DNA of 64,000 nt from Falsiroseomonas tokyonensis (GTDB taxonomy: Bacteria; Pseudomonadota; Alphaproteobacteria; Acetobacterales; Acetobacteraceae): contig NZ_JAFNJS010000002.1 in the NCBI RefSeq assembly GCF_019024325.1, positions 372,118 to 436,117 of the forward strand. Direction: 5' to 3'. The position numbers were made by a program, and so were the translations under genes. Positions 1 to 9,368 of the stretch are shown here, piece by piece. The first letter of the stretch is position 1, and every line of letters begins with the position of its first letter. Under the pieces are notes generated by a model. It saw nothing but the letters and a program-made list of their open reading frames with translations. It did no database searches and was not told the origin of the DNA.

Positions 1-1304
1 CCGATCTCGCCGCGCGCCACCATCTCGTTGAAGGCAAGGCCCAGCCGGTCCCGCTGCCCGAGACCCACCCAGCAGATGCGCGCCGGCAGGCCCTGGAAGG
101 CGATTCTTTGCTGGGCCATGTCGAGCCAGTTGTGCAGGTGCCGGTCGTCCGGGATCAGCTCCTTCACCTTGGCGTCGGTGCGCCGGATATCCTCCGGGTC
201 GCCCGAGAGCGCGGCCCAACGGAACGGCCCGACGCCGCGGCAGAAGAGCGGCCGGATATAGGCCGGCACGAAGCCGGGGAAGTCGAAGGCAGTTGCAAGA
301 CCTTCCTCCTTCGCCATTTGCCGGATGTTGTTGCCATAATCCATGACGATGGCGCCGCGGCTCTGGAAATTTAGCATCGCCTGCACATGCGCCACCATCG
401 AGCGCTTCGCCGCGGCGGCGACGGCGGCCGGATCGCTCTCCCGCATCGCGGCCCACTGCGCCAGCGACCAGCCGGCCGGCAGGTAGCCATTGGCGGGATC
501 ATGCGCGCTGGTCTGGTCGGTGACGATATCCGGCACCACGCCGCGCCGCACCAGCTCGGGAAAGATTTCGGCCGCATTGCCCAGAAGCCCGACGCTGATG
601 GCGCGGCGCTCCGCGCAGGCCGCGCGAATCATCGCCAGCGCGGTGTCGAGATCCTCCGCCTTGTGGTCGAGGTACTTCGTCTCCAGCCGCTTCTCGATGG
701 AGGAAGGCTGGCATTCCACCGCCAGCACGCAGGCGCCGGCAAAGACGCCCGCCAGCGGCTGCGCGCCGCCCATGCCGCCAAGCCCGCCGGTCAGGATCCA
801 GCGCCCCGCCAGGTCGCCACCAAAATGCTGGCGCCCGGCCTCCGCGAAGGTTTCGTAGGTGCCCTGCACGATCCCCTGGCTGCCGATATAGATCCAGGAC
901 CCCGCGGTCATCTGGCCGTACATCATCAGGCCCTTGCGATCGAGCTCCGAAAAATGCTCCCAGGTGGCCCAGCGCGGCACCAGGTTGGAGTTCGCGATCA
1001 GCACGCGCGGTGCATCGGCATGGGTGCGGAACACGCCGACGGGTTTGCCGGACTGCACCAGCAAGGTCTGGTCCTCCTCCAGCCGCTTCAGCGTGGCGAC
1101 GATGCGCTCAAAACTGTCCCAGTCGCGCGCGGCGCGGCCGATGCCGCCATAGACCACGAGCTCGCCCGGCTTCTCCGCCACCTCGTCATCGAGGTTGTTC
1201 ATCAGCATCCGCATCGCCGCCTCCGTGGTCCAATGGCGGCAGCTGAGCTCCAACCCGCGCGGGCTGCGGATGGCGGGGGCGTTGCGGCGGCGCGGATCGG
1301 TCAT
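1..1304 (-). CDS. hutU: urocanate hydratase, partial (C-terminus beyond left edge)
   Basis: Urocanate hydratase (urocanase) adds water to urocanate, the second step of histidine degradation, in the cytoplasm using tightly bound NAD. About 434 N-terminal residues of the usual roughly 555 are present. The NAD-binding glycine stretch [13 protein letters not shown] lies near residues 173-185, preceded by the [13 protein letters not shown] block near 129-141. The Cys of the ARICW motif falls at residue 411, matching the catalytic Cys410 of the Pseudomonas enzyme. The start at 1304 has a GGAG ribosome-binding site just upstream. It is divergent from hutC across a 64-bp gap that carries a palindromic operator, so repression by HutC is likely. 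hutH and hutI would be expected beyond the left edge. Confidence 0.96.
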   Translation of the reverse strand, partial: MTDPRRRNAPAIRSPRGLELSCRHWTTEAAMRMLMNNLDDEVAEKPGELVVYGGIGRAARDWDSFERIVATLKRLEEDQTLLVQSGKPVGVFRTHADAPRVLIANSNLVPRWATWEHFSELDRKGLMMYGQMTAGSWIYIGSQGIVQGTYETFAEAGRQHFGGDLAGRWILTGGLGGMGGAQPLAGVFAGACVLAVECQPSSIEKRLETKYLDHKAEDLDTALAMIRAACAERRAISVGLLGNAAEIFPELVRRGVVPDIVTDQTSAHDPANGYLPAGWSLAQWAAMRESDPAAVAAAAKRSMVAHVQAMLNFQSRGAIVMDYGNNIRQMAKEEGLATAFDFPGFVPAYIRPLFCRGVGPFRWAALSGDPEDIRRTDAKVKELIPDDRHLHNWLDMAQQRIAFQGLPARICWVGLGQRDRLGLAFNEMVARGEI

Positions 1305-1346
1305 GCGGGGGCTCCGTGTCTCACCGCCAGCATTGCGGCTGACAAA

Positions 1347-1366
1347 GATTATGTCTAGACATAATC
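1347..1366. promoter_or_regulatory. HutC-type operator, perfect 20-bp palindrome
   Basis: The sequence GATTATGTCTAGACATAATC is a perfect 20-bp inverted repeat centred between 1356 and 1357. It lies in the 64-bp gap between divergent hutU and hutC. GntR/HutC-family repressors are known to bind operators with a TGTCTAGACA-like core near their own gene and hut structural genes; urocanate is the usual inducer. Read on the reverse strand, the palindrome contains CATAAT, a plausible -10 box for hutU with a start of transcription near 1341. It ends two bases before the chosen hutC start, so one site could control both directions. Confidence 0.85.
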
Positions 1367-1368
1367 GG

Positions 1369-2094
1369 ATGACCCGCCACGCCGCCATCCGCGCCGAGAT
1401 CGAGGCGCGCATCCTCTCCGGCGCGCTCCGCCCCGGCGACAAGCTGCCTTCCGAGGCCGAGCTGGTGTCGGCGCACGGCGTGGCGCGGATGACGGCGAGC
1501 CGTGCGCTGGCGGATCTGGTCGCCGCCGGGCTGGTGGTGCGCCGCCGCAAGGCCGGCAGCTTCGTGGCCGCCCCGCGCGCGGAGGAGGCGCTGCTCGGCA
1601 TCCCCGACCTGCGCGCCACCATCGGCCCCGGCCACCGCCACGCCGTACTGTCCCGCGCGCTGCGGGCCGCCACGGCGGAGGACCGCGCCCGGCTGGGCGC
1701 CCTGCCGGGCGGTGCCCGCGTGCTGGCGCTGCGGGTGCGGCACGAGGCCGGCGGCGTGGCGATGGCGCTGGAGGACCGCCTCATCAGCCTGCACGCCGTC
1801 CCCGAAGCCCGCGCCGAGATTTTTGCGAATTCGCCGCCAGGCTCCTGGCTGCTGGATCGTGTCCCGTGGACCGAGGCGGAGCACCGCATCAGCGCCATCA
1901 CCGCGGATGCGGAGACCGCCGGCCTGCTCGGCCTCGCGCCGGGCGCCGCCTGCCTGGTGCTGGACCGCCGCAGCTTTCGCGGGGCGGAGGCCGTGACCGC
2001 CGTGCGCCTGACCTATCCCGGCGACCGCCACGCCTTCACCGGCCGCTCCCGCCCATTGCGCGAGGCGCCGCAACCAGGAATACGGGACGCATGA
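1369..2094 (+). CDS. hutC: HutC-type GntR transcriptional repressor
   Basis: This is a GntR-family regulator of 241 residues, HutC subfamily. Residues 1-67 form a winged helix-turn-helix with the typical [22 protein letters not shown] recognition region, here given as LPSEAEL then [11 protein letters not shown]. The remainder is a UTRA ligand-binding domain, which in this family senses urocanate. An in-frame ATG at 1351 lies inside the operator palindrome, so I chose ATG 1369, directly after it. Its stop overlaps the hutF start by four bases (ATGA), implying one transcript hutC-hutF-SDR and probable autorepression. Confidence 0.88.
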   Translation: MTRHAAIRAEIEARILSGALRPGDKLPSEAELVSAHGVARMTASRALADLVAAGLVVRRRKAGSFVAAPRAEEALLGIPDLRATIGPGHRHAVLSRALRAATAEDRARLGALPGGARVLALRVRHEAGGVAMALEDRLISLHAVPEARAEIFANSPPGSWLLDRVPWTEAEHRISAITADAETAGLLGLAPGAACLVLDRRSFRGAEAVTAVRLTYPGDRHAFTGRSRPLREAPQPGIRDA

Positions 2095-3455
2095 GCAAGA
2101 CCTTCCTCGCCAGCGCCGCGCTGCTGCCGCAGGGCTGGGCGCGGGACGTGCTGATCGAGGCTGATGCCGCCGGCTTCATCACCGCCGTCACCCCTGACGC
2201 CGCGCCGCTGGGCGCCACGCGCCGCCTGTCCGGCGCCGTGGTGCCGGGCGTGCCGAACCTGCATTCCCACGCCTTCCAGCGCGCCATGGCCGGCGGCGCT
2301 GAACGCCGCAGCCCGATGGGTCAGGACAGTTTCTGGACCTGGCGCGAGACCATGTACCGCTTCGTCGGCCGCTTTGCGCCCGAGGATGCCGAGGCCGTCG
2401 CGGCGCAGCTCCACGTCGAGCTGCTGGAGCACGGTTTTACGGGTCTCTGCGAATTCCACTACCTGCACCACCAGCCGGACGGCACGCCCTATGCGGACCG
2501 CGCCGAGATGGCGCTGCGCAATATTGCCGCCGCACGGCGGACGGGCATCGGGCTGACCATGCTGCCCAGCCTCTACCGGCATGGCGGCATTTTCGGCGTC
2601 GCACCGCATGACGGCCAGCGGCGCTTCCTGAACGACCTCGACGGCTTCCTCGCCATCGTGGAGGCCACGCGCGCCGCCATCGGCGCCGACCCGCAGATGG
2701 CCCTCGGCCTCGCCCCGCATTCGCTGCGCGCCGTCACGCCCGAGATGCTGCGCGCCATCCAGGATTTTGCGGGCCCCATCCATATCCACGCCGCCGAACA
2801 GCCGAAGGAAGTCGCGGAGTGCCTGGCCGCGACCGGCGCGCGGCCGGTGCAGTGGCTGTTGGACCACGCGCCGCTGGATGCCCGCTGGGTTCTGATCCAT
2901 GCGACGCATATGGATGCCGGCGAGATCTCGGGCCTCGCCCGTTCCGGCGCCGTCGCCGGCCTCTGCCCGACCACCGAGGCCTCGCTCGGCGACGGCATCT
3001 TCGCGCTGCCCGCCTACCTCGCCGCCGGGGGACGCTTCGGCATCGGCACGGACAGCCATGTCGGCACCGCCCCGCGCGAGGAGCTGCGCCAGATCGAGAC
3101 CAGCCAGCGCCTGCGCGACAATTCCCGCTCTGTCGCCACCGCCGACCAGAACCCGCATCCCGGCCGCACGCTGCTCGACGCCGTCCTCGTCGGCGGTGCG
3201 CAGGCCAGCGGCCGCCCCATCGGCGCCCTCGCGCCCGGGATGCGCGCCGATCTCGTCGAGCTCGATGCGCAACACCCGACCCTGCTGGGCCGGGACGGGG
3301 ATGCGCTGCTCGACGCCTGGGTCTTCAGCGGCCAGTCCAACCCTGTCCGCACCGTCATCGTCGGCGGCCGCGTCGTGGTCGAGGCCGGACGGCATATCGA
3401 CGCCATGACCATTCGGGACCAGTTTGGCGCCGCAATGCGGAGACTCTTGGCATGA
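2091..3455 (+). CDS. hutF: formimidoylglutamate deiminase
   Basis: HutF hydrolyses N-formimino-L-glutamate to N-formyl-L-glutamate and ammonia in the five-step histidine pathway. The protein is 454 residues, as usual for this amidohydrolase-superfamily enzyme. Metal-binding and catalytic signatures are visible: NLHSHAF at 57-63, a later HIHAAEQ block, and GTDSHVG near the C-terminal third. It overlaps hutC by four bases upstream, and its own stop overlaps the next start at 3452. Presence of HutF means a formylglutamate amidohydrolase (HutG type) should exist in the genome, but none is in the window. Confidence 0.93.
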   Translation: MSKTFLASAALLPQGWARDVLIEADAAGFITAVTPDAAPLGATRRLSGAVVPGVPNLHSHAFQRAMAGGAERRSPMGQDSFWTWRETMYRFVGRFAPEDAEAVAAQLHVELLEHGFTGLCEFHYLHHQPDGTPYADRAEMALRNIAAARRTGIGLTMLPSLYRHGGIFGVAPHDGQRRFLNDLDGFLAIVEATRAAIGADPQMALGLAPHSLRAVTPEMLRAIQDFAGPIHIHAAEQPKEVAECLAATGARPVQWLLDHAPLDARWVLIHATHMDAGEISGLARSGAVAGLCPTTEASLGDGIFALPAYLAAGGRFGIGTDSHVGTAPREELRQIETSQRLRDNSRSVATADQNPHPGRTLLDAVLVGGAQASGRPIGALAPGMRADLVELDAQHPTLLGRDGDALLDAWVFSGQSNPVRTVIVGGRVVVEAGRHIDAMTIRDQFGAAMRRLLA

Positions 3456-4207
3456 GTGGACAGTTGGACGGCCAGGTGGCGGTCATCACCGGCGGCAGCC
3501 GCGGCATCGGCCGCGCCATCGCGCTGCTGTTTGCGCGCGAGGGCGCCGATATCGCCTTCTGCCACCTGAACGACGCCGAAGGCGCCGCCCCCGTCGTCGC
3601 GCAGATCGAGGCGCTCGGCCGCCGCGCCTTCGCGGCCTCCGTCGATGTCGCGGACCTGCCGGCGCTCCGCGCCTTCATCGCCCAGTCCGAACAAAAGCTC
3701 GGCCCCTGCGACATCCTGGTGAACAATGCCGGCCTGAACATCCGCGGCGCCATCGAGACCATCACCGAGGAGATGTACGACCGCGTGCTAGACGTGCATG
3801 TGAAGGCGAGCTTCTTCGCCGCCCAGGCGGTCTGGGCCGGCATGGCCGCGCGTGGCCGCGGCCGCATCATCACCACCGCCAGCCAGCTCGGCCTGAAGGG
3901 CGCGCCGAACATCGTGCCCTATTGCACCGCCAAGGCCGCGCTGATCGGCATGACCCGCGCGCTCGGCCATGAAGGCGCGCCCAAGGGCATCCTGGTGAAC
4001 GCCATCGCGCCGGGGCCGGTCGCCACCGATCTCACCGCGCAGCTCGGCCCGGAATGGGCGGCCAATATCGGCGCGAAACTGCCGATCGGCCGCGTCGGCC
4101 AGCCGGAGGAGATCGCCGCCGCCGCGCTGCTGCTGGCCTCCTCCCCGGGGGGAGACTTCTTCGTGGGCGCGACGCTGTCGCCCAATGGCGGGGACATCAT
4201 GCACTGA
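3452..4207 (+). CDS. SDR-family NAD(P)-dependent oxidoreductase
   Basis: This is a classical short-chain dehydrogenase/reductase of 251 residues. It shows the cofactor motif TGGSRGIG at 13-20, the NNAG structural motif, and a catalytic Ser followed by YxxxK (ASQLGLKG then YCTAK). Substrate cannot be told from sequence; the family acts on alcohols, sugars and 3-oxoacyl groups. The start overlaps the hutF stop by four bases, so it is co-transcribed with the hut genes, although an SDR is not a standard hut enzyme. It may be a passenger or modify a related imidazole or amino-acid derivative; that is inference. Confidence 0.85.
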   Translation: MSGQLDGQVAVITGGSRGIGRAIALLFAREGADIAFCHLNDAEGAAPVVAQIEALGRRAFAASVDVADLPALRAFIAQSEQKLGPCDILVNNAGLNIRGAIETITEEMYDRVLDVHVKASFFAAQAVWAGMAARGRGRIITTASQLGLKGAPNIVPYCTAKAALIGMTRALGHEGAPKGILVNAIAPGPVATDLTAQLGPEWAANIGAKLPIGRVGQPEEIAAAALLLASSPGGDFFVGATLSPNGGDIMH

Positions 4208-4208
4208 C

Positions 4209-5045
4209 ATGGCACGCCTCATCACCCTGAGCGCGGCGCAGGCCGCGACCGCCGTCGAATGGGCCGCGGCCGAGGGCTGGAATCCCGGCCTCTCGGACCT
4301 GCCCTGCTTCCTCACCCAGGATCCCGGCCTGTTCCTGGCCATGGAGGAGGACGGCGCGCTGCTCAGCCTGATCTCCGCCACGCGCTACGGCCAGGATTTT
4401 GGCTTCATCGGCTTCTACATCGCGCGGCCGGAGCTGCGCGGGCAGGGGCACGGCATGGCGGTGTGGCGCGCCGCCATGGCGCAGCTGGAAGGCCGCCTCA
4501 TCGGGCTGGATGGCGTGGTCGCGCAGCAGGACAACTACCGCAAATCCGGCTTTCGGCTCGCCTGGAACACCATTCGCTTCGGCGGGGTCCCGCTTCGCCC
4601 GCCGGTGCCGGCGCAAGGCATCGTGTCCGCGGCGGAGGTACCCTTCGAAGCCCTGGCCGCGCTGGACCGCAGCGTCTTTCCGGCAAGTCGGGAAAGCTAT
4701 CTGCGTGCCTGGATCGCCCAGCCCGGCCATGTGGCGCTTGCGCAAGTCACCGATGGCGCGGTCACCGGCTTCGGCGTGATCCGCCCGGCGCGGGAGGGCC
4801 ACAAGATCGGCCCGCTGACCGCCGAGACCCCGCAGGTGGCCCAGGCCCTGGCCGCCGCGCTGATCGCCCGCGTGCCGAATGGCCCCGTCTTCCTCGACGT
4901 GCCGGAGCCGCATCGCGCCGCCGTCGCCCTGGCCGAAAGCCTCGGCCTGACGCCCGGCTTCGAGGCGGCGCGCATGTACACCGGCCCCGCCCCGCAGATC
5001 CGGGCGGAGCGGCTGTTCGGGGGCATGAGCCTGGAACTCGGCTGA
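4209..5045 (+). CDS. GNAT-family N-acetyltransferase, two-domain
   Basis: A 278-residue predicted acyltransferase. The N-terminal half carries the acetyl-CoA motif RPELRGQGHGMAV, of the R/Q-x-x-G-x-G type. The C-terminal half resembles the second acetyltransferase-like domain seen in YitH/HolE-type proteins. The substrate is unknown. It begins one base after the SDR stop, so it probably closes the hutC-hutF-SDR-GNAT operon. It is convergent with the site-2 protease gene, whose stop is only six bases away, leaving no room for a separate terminator. Confidence 0.82.
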   Translation: MARLITLSAAQAATAVEWAAAEGWNPGLSDLPCFLTQDPGLFLAMEEDGALLSLISATRYGQDFGFIGFYIARPELRGQGHGMAVWRAAMAQLEGRLIGLDGVVAQQDNYRKSGFRLAWNTIRFGGVPLRPPVPAQGIVSAAEVPFEALAALDRSVFPASRESYLRAWIAQPGHVALAQVTDGAVTGFGVIRPAREGHKIGPLTAETPQVAQALAAALIARVPNGPVFLDVPEPHRAAVALAESLGLTPGFEAARMYTGPAPQIRAERLFGGMSLELG

Positions 5046-5050
5046 GCCTT

Positions 5051-6139
5051 TCAGCCGGCGCGTGCCGCGCGCGCCGCCTCCAGCATCAGCATCTCGCCCA
5101 GGTTTTCGTGCGTCAGCACGCCGACCAGGCGGCCGCCCGAATCCACCACGCCGATCGGGCCCGCGGCCTCCTGCATCACGCGCAGCGCCTCCTCCAGCGC
5201 CGCGCGATGCGGCACCACCGGCACCTCCCGCCGCATCGCCTCCAGCACCGGCGCATCCGGGCCCTCCTGCTGCAGGGCGCGGATCAGGTCGCTGCGGGTC
5301 AGGATGCCGCGCAGTCTTCCGCCGCCATCGACCACGGGAAAGTCGGTCTGCGCGGTGCGGATCAGTAGCTCCGCCGCATCGGCAATGCGTGCCGTCACGG
5401 GCAGGCTCTCGAAGCGGGTGATCATGGCGTCTTCCGCCGCCATGCCGCGCGAAAGCTCCCGCAGCTGAACCGCTTGCGCCTCCGCCTGCGCGCCGAGCCA
5501 GACGAAGAGCGCGACGAAAACCATCAGCGGCGCGCCGTTCAGCAGGCCCAGCAGCCCGAGCCCGAAGGCGAGCGCCTGGCCGATGCCGGAGGCGATCTCG
5601 GTTGCCCGTCGCGCGCCCACGCGCATCGCCAGCAGCGCCCGCAGCACGCGCCCGCCATCCATCGGGAAGGCCGGCAGCAGGTTGAAGACCACCAGCGTGA
5701 CATTCACCCAGAACAGCCGCGCCAGCATGCCATGCGCCGGGTCTTCGAGCGCGGTCGCCGCCGCCATCGCCGGCACGCCGCCGAGTGCCAGCAGCAGCAG
5801 AAGCGCGATCACCACATTCACCGCTGGCCCGGCCAGCGCCACCACCAGCTCCTCCGTGGGTTTTTCCGGGATGCGTTCCAGCCGCGCCACGCCGCCGATC
5901 GGCAGCAGGGTGATATCGGGCGTGCGCACGCCGTAGCGGCGGGCGGCCGCGACATGGCCGAATTCATGCAGCAGCACGCAGCCGAAGAGCAGGCAGATGA
6001 AGACGATGCCCTGCACCGCCGCCGGCAGCCCGCCCTGCATCCCATGCGCCACGCCGATCCAGGCCAGCAGCAGCAGGAAGGTCAGGTGCAGCCTTATCTC
6101 CGTGCCGGCGATGCGGCCGAGCGGGATGGACCAGCTCAT
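5051..6139 (-). CDS. site-2 protease (M50 family) with C-terminal CBS pair
   Basis: An intramembrane zinc metalloprotease of 362 residues. The zinc motif HEFGH is at residues 58-62 and the second ligand region is NLLPAFPMDGG (Asn153 to Asp161), both inside hydrophobic segments. A tandem CBS domain occupies roughly 240-355 and probably binds an adenine nucleotide to gate activity, as in SpoIVFB-like and archaeal homologues. The start overlaps the lipocalin stop by four bases, making it the last gene of a deacetylase-lipocalin-protease operon. Its substrate is unknown; family members cut membrane-anchored regulators or remnant signal peptides. Confidence 0.9.
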   Translation of the reverse strand: MSWSIPLGRIAGTEIRLHLTFLLLLAWIGVAHGMQGGLPAAVQGIVFICLLFGCVLLHEFGHVAAARRYGVRTPDITLLPIGGVARLERIPEKPTEELVVALAGPAVNVVIALLLLLALGGVPAMAAATALEDPAHGMLARLFWVNVTLVVFNLLPAFPMDGGRVLRALLAMRVGARRATEIASGIGQALAFGLGLLGLLNGAPLMVFVALFVWLGAQAEAQAVQLRELSRGMAAEDAMITRFESLPVTARIADAAELLIRTAQTDFPVVDGGGRLRGILTRSDLIRALQQEGPDAPVLEAMRREVPVVPHRAALEEALRVMQEAAGPIGVVDSGGRLVGVLTHENLGEMLMLEAARAARAG

Positions 6140-6666
6140 GGCGGCGCTTCCTGCGGTGTCGGCCGCAGCCGGGTGACGGGAAAGCCCTGCGCCGCGGCGA
6201 TGCCGACGGCCTCGGCATATTCGCCCGGCGGCAGCACCGGCCGGCGCGACAGGATCCAGAGGTAGTCCCGCCCCGGCGCGCCCACCACCGCCCAGCGATA
6301 GCCGGGATCCAGCCCGATCACCCAGTAGTCGCCATAGAAGGGCCAGAAGAAGCTGACGCGCAGCTTCGCATTGCCGCTGCCCTCCACGACATAGGCCTCG
6401 CCCTCCGCCAGCCGCGGCGCACCGGCATCGTCCAGGCAGCGGTTCAGCACGCCCACCTTGCCATCCGGCCGCGGCGTATAGGTGGCGGTGGTATGGGTGC
6501 AGCCGCGCGGGCCGTCCTGGAAGCTGTTGGGCAGGCGCGCGATTTCGAACCAGGTACCGGCGTAGCGGGCCAGGTCCACCTGCGGCACCGTCGCCACCGG
6601 CGGCCGATCTGGCGCGGTGGCGCAGGCGCCGAGAAGCAGCAGGACAGCAACCAAGGCGCGCTTCAT
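6136..6666 (-). CDS. blc: bacterial lipocalin, outer-membrane lipoprotein
   Basis: A 176-residue lipocalin of the Blc type. The N-terminus is a lipoprotein signal with lipobox LLGAC (Cys15), followed by the structural GxW signature in YAGTWFEIAR near residue 35-44 and a late IGLDPGYRWAVVG strand block typical of the family. Blc proteins bind fatty acids or lysophospholipids and are linked to envelope maintenance. It overlaps the upstream deacetylase stop and the downstream protease start by four bases each, so the three proteins are translationally coupled. That suggests an envelope-related job for the operon (inference). Confidence 0.9.
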   Translation of the reverse strand: MKRALVAVLLLLGACATAPDRPPVATVPQVDLARYAGTWFEIARLPNSFQDGPRGCTHTTATYTPRPDGKVGVLNRCLDDAGAPRLAEGEAYVVEGSGNAKLRVSFFWPFYGDYWVIGLDPGYRWAVVGAPGRDYLWILSRRPVLPPGEYAEAVGIAAAQGFPVTRLRPTPQEAPP

Positions 6667-7568
6667 GCGGGATACTCCGAGCCGGGCACCACGCCGGGCG
6701 GCAGGGCTGCCACGTGTTCGAAAATGGCGCCGGCGGTGGTGATCCAGATCGTGTCACGATGCTGCGCGATCTCGCCCAGCGCGCGGCGCAGATGCCGCAT
6801 GCGATGCGGCTGGCCGATGATATACGGGTGCAGCGCGATGCCCATCACCTGCGGCAGCCCGTCCCGCACCTGGTGCAGGCGCTCGTGGAAATCGTCCAGG
6901 ATCATCTCGGCGAAGGCGGCCGCGCCATCCTTGCGGCCGACGATGGCGGGGATGTCGTTCACCTCCTGCGGATAGGGCATGGCGAGCAGTTTTCCCGCGC
7001 GGGTGTTCATCCAGACCGGCGCGTCATCGGCGCACCAGTTCATGCTGTAGGCATACCCCGCTTCCGCCAGCAGGTCGGGCGTGACGCGGCTCTCGGCGAT
7101 CCAGGGGCTGAGCCAGCCGCGCGGGGCCTGGCCCTCATGCCGGCGGATCGCCTCCGTCGATTCGGCAATCAGCGCGGCCTCCTCGGCCTCCGGCAGGATG
7201 GACTGGCGCTCGGAATTGGTGCGGCCGTGGCCGGCCATCTCGTCGCCCCGGGCGCGATGGGCGGCCACCAGTTCCGGCGCGTAGTCATACATGGCGCTGT
7301 TCAGCAGCACGGTGGCGGGCAAGCGCAGCTCGTCCAGCAGTTCCAGCAGCCGCCAGGCGCCGACGCGATTGCCATAGTCCCGCCAGGCGAAGTTCAGCAC
7401 ATCCGGCTGCGGCCCGCCGGCCGCCAGTTCCGCCCCCAGCCCCTCGGCGAAGGCGAAATGCTCCAGATTGACGCCGAGATAGACCGCAAGCGCCGCGCCG
7501 CCGGGCCAGGCATAGGGCGTGCGGCCGGACCAGCCGGCATAGTCGTAGCGTCCATGGGTAGGCAGCAT
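6663..7568 (-). CDS. NodB-like polysaccharide deacetylase family protein
   Basis: A 301-residue protein of the carbohydrate-esterase-4 (NodB homology) fold, in the branch near PuuE-type allantoinases. It has the WPGGAALAVYLGVNLEHF opening, GDEMAGHGRTNSE as the metal-motif region, and GWLSPWIAES. No signal peptide is seen, which fits a cytoplasmic amidohydrolase rather than a wall-modifying enzyme. I chose ATG 7568 over an upstream ATG because GGAGG sits eight bases before it. First gene of the operon with lipocalin and site-2 protease. Substrate unknown; a purine or ureide amide is possible. Confidence 0.8.
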   Translation of the reverse strand: MLPTHGRYDYAGWSGRTPYAWPGGAALAVYLGVNLEHFAFAEGLGAELAAGGPQPDVLNFAWRDYGNRVGAWRLLELLDELRLPATVLLNSAMYDYAPELVAAHRARGDEMAGHGRTNSERQSILPEAEEAALIAESTEAIRRHEGQAPRGWLSPWIAESRVTPDLLAEAGYAYSMNWCADDAPVWMNTRAGKLLAMPYPQEVNDIPAIVGRKDGAAAFAEMILDDFHERLHQVRDGLPQVMGIALHPYIIGQPHRMRHLRRALGEIAQHRDTIWITTAGAIFEHVAALPPGVVPGSEYPA

Positions 7569-7694
7569 GGCGGGCCTCCGGCAGCGGAAGCCGGCAGGTT
7601 GGGGTATTCGCGGCACAGGGCAAGCCCGATCGGTTCACCGAAGCGCCGGGGGGTGATGACCGTGGCTCCGCCCTGGCCTATTCTCCGCCGCGAT

Positions 7695-9368
7695 ATGACC
7701 AGGGCGAGACAGGGGGGGGATGCGGCGTCCGCGCTGCTGCAGCGCGAGGCGCGGGCGGCGCGCGGCCGCCTGGGCCTGCCCGTGGGGCTGGGCCTGGCGC
7801 AGATCCTCATCGGCATTGCCCAGGCCTGGCTGGTAGCGGGGCTGATCGCCGGGCTGCTGGGCTTTGGGGCGGCGGGCTGGCCGGCGCTGGGCGCCGTAGC
7901 CGCCCTGGCGCTGGTCTCCGCCGGGCTCGGCGTGGCGCAGGAAAGGGCGCTGCTGGCGGCCGGGGAGGCGGCGAAGGCGCGCCTCCGCGCCGATGTCTTC
8001 CACCGGCTGCTGGCCCAGGCGGCGGAGGATTCCCGGAGCGTCGGTGAGCGCGCCGCCCTGGTGGTGGACCGGATCGAGGCGCTGGAAGGCTTTCTCACCC
8101 GTTGGCTGCCGGCGGCCGCACTCGCCATCGCCGGCCCGATCCTGGTGGCCGGCGCCGCCTTCGCCGTGGATGCGACCAGCGGCGCCATCCTGCTGGCCGC
8201 CGCCCTGCTGGTGCCGGTCGCCATGGCGGTGACCGGCATCGGCGCCGCCCAGGCCAGCCGCCGGCAATTCGCCGCGCTGGACCTGCTCTCCGGCCGCTTC
8301 CTGGACCGCATGCGCGGCCTGCCCACCCTGGTGCTGTTCCGGCGGCAGGAGGCGGAGGCCGAGGCGCTGGGCCGCGCGGCCGAGGATCTGCGCCAACGCA
8401 CCATGCGGGTGCTGCGGGTGGCCTTCCTGTCTTCCGCCTCGATGGAGGCGCTGGCCGCCGGCGCCATCGCCTGCCTGGCCATCCGGCACGGCGCGGTGCT
8501 GGGCCAGAACCATCCGGACCCGGCCGGCGCCATCTTCTGCCTGCTGCTGGTGCCCGCGCTGTTCACCCCACTGCGCGCCTTCTCCCAGGCCTATCACGAG
8601 CGCCTGGCCGCGCGCGGTGCGGCGGCCGAGCTGGCGCCGCTGCTGGAGAACGAGGCGCCGGGCGGGCTGAAGCTGGAGGAAGTGCCGGACCGCGTCGTGG
8701 TCAGTTTCCGGGATGTGCGGCTGACCTACGACCCCAGCCGCCCGCCCGCCCTGGATGGCCTGACCTTCCGGGTGCTGCCCGGCGAAACCCTGGTGCTGGC
8801 GGGACCTTCGGGCGCCGGCAAGTCCTCCATCCTGCGGCTGCTGATGGGGTTCCGCAGGCCGGATGCGGGGCGCATTTCGCTCAATGGCCAGGACGCCACG
8901 CTGCTGGCACCGGCGGAGCTGCGCCGCCTGTCCTCCTATGTCGGCCAGCGCGCCCATCTGTTCCGCGGCACGATCCGGGAAAACATCGCCCTGGCCCGGC
9001 CGGAGGCGACGGAAGCCGAGGTGGAGGCCGCCGCCACCGCCGCCCGCGTGACGGATTTCGCAAAGACCCTGCCGCAGGGGCTGGAGACCCAGGTGGGGGA
9101 GGGCGGCTTCGGCCTGTCCGGCGGCCAGGCGCAGCGGGTCGCCATCGCCCGCGCCTTCCTGCGCGACACGCCGCTGGTGCTGCTGGATGAGCCGACGGCG
9201 CATCTGGACCCGGGAACGGAGGCCGATGTGCTGGACAGCCTGCGCCGCCTCTGCACCGGGCGCACCGCCCTCATCGCCAGCCATTCCCGCGCGGCGCAGC
9301 GGGCGCTGGGGCGGGTGCTGGAGATCGAGGGCGGGCGCGCGCTGGGCCAGCGGATGGCGGGCGAATGA
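7695..9368 (+). CDS. cydD: heterodimeric ABC exporter subunit CydD
   Basis: CydD is one half of the CydDC ABC transporter that exports cysteine and glutathione (or acts in haem and thiol homeostasis) and is needed to assemble cytochrome bd oxidase and periplasmic cytochromes. The 557-residue protein has an N-terminal six-helix membrane domain, Walker A GPSGAGKSS near 370, signature LSGGQAQR near 473, and Walker B LVLLDEPTAHLD near 495. ATG 7695 is chosen, but in-frame ATG 7656 has a G-rich stretch before it and is possible. The cydC start overlaps by four bases. No cydAB genes are present in the window. Confidence 0.9.
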   Translation: MTRARQGGDAASALLQREARAARGRLGLPVGLGLAQILIGIAQAWLVAGLIAGLLGFGAAGWPALGAVAALALVSAGLGVAQERALLAAGEAAKARLRADVFHRLLAQAAEDSRSVGERAALVVDRIEALEGFLTRWLPAAALAIAGPILVAGAAFAVDATSGAILLAAALLVPVAMAVTGIGAAQASRRQFAALDLLSGRFLDRMRGLPTLVLFRRQEAEAEALGRAAEDLRQRTMRVLRVAFLSSASMEALAAGAIACLAIRHGAVLGQNHPDPAGAIFCLLLVPALFTPLRAFSQAYHERLAARGAAAELAPLLENEAPGGLKLEEVPDRVVVSFRDVRLTYDPSRPPALDGLTFRVLPGETLVLAGPSGAGKSSILRLLMGFRRPDAGRISLNGQDATLLAPAELRRLSSYVGQRAHLFRGTIRENIALARPEATEAEVEAAATAARVTDFAKTLPQGLETQVGEGGFGLSGGQAQRVAIARAFLRDTPLVLLDEPTAHLDPGTEADVLDSLRRLCTGRTALIASHSRAAQRALGRVLEIEGGRALGQRMAGE

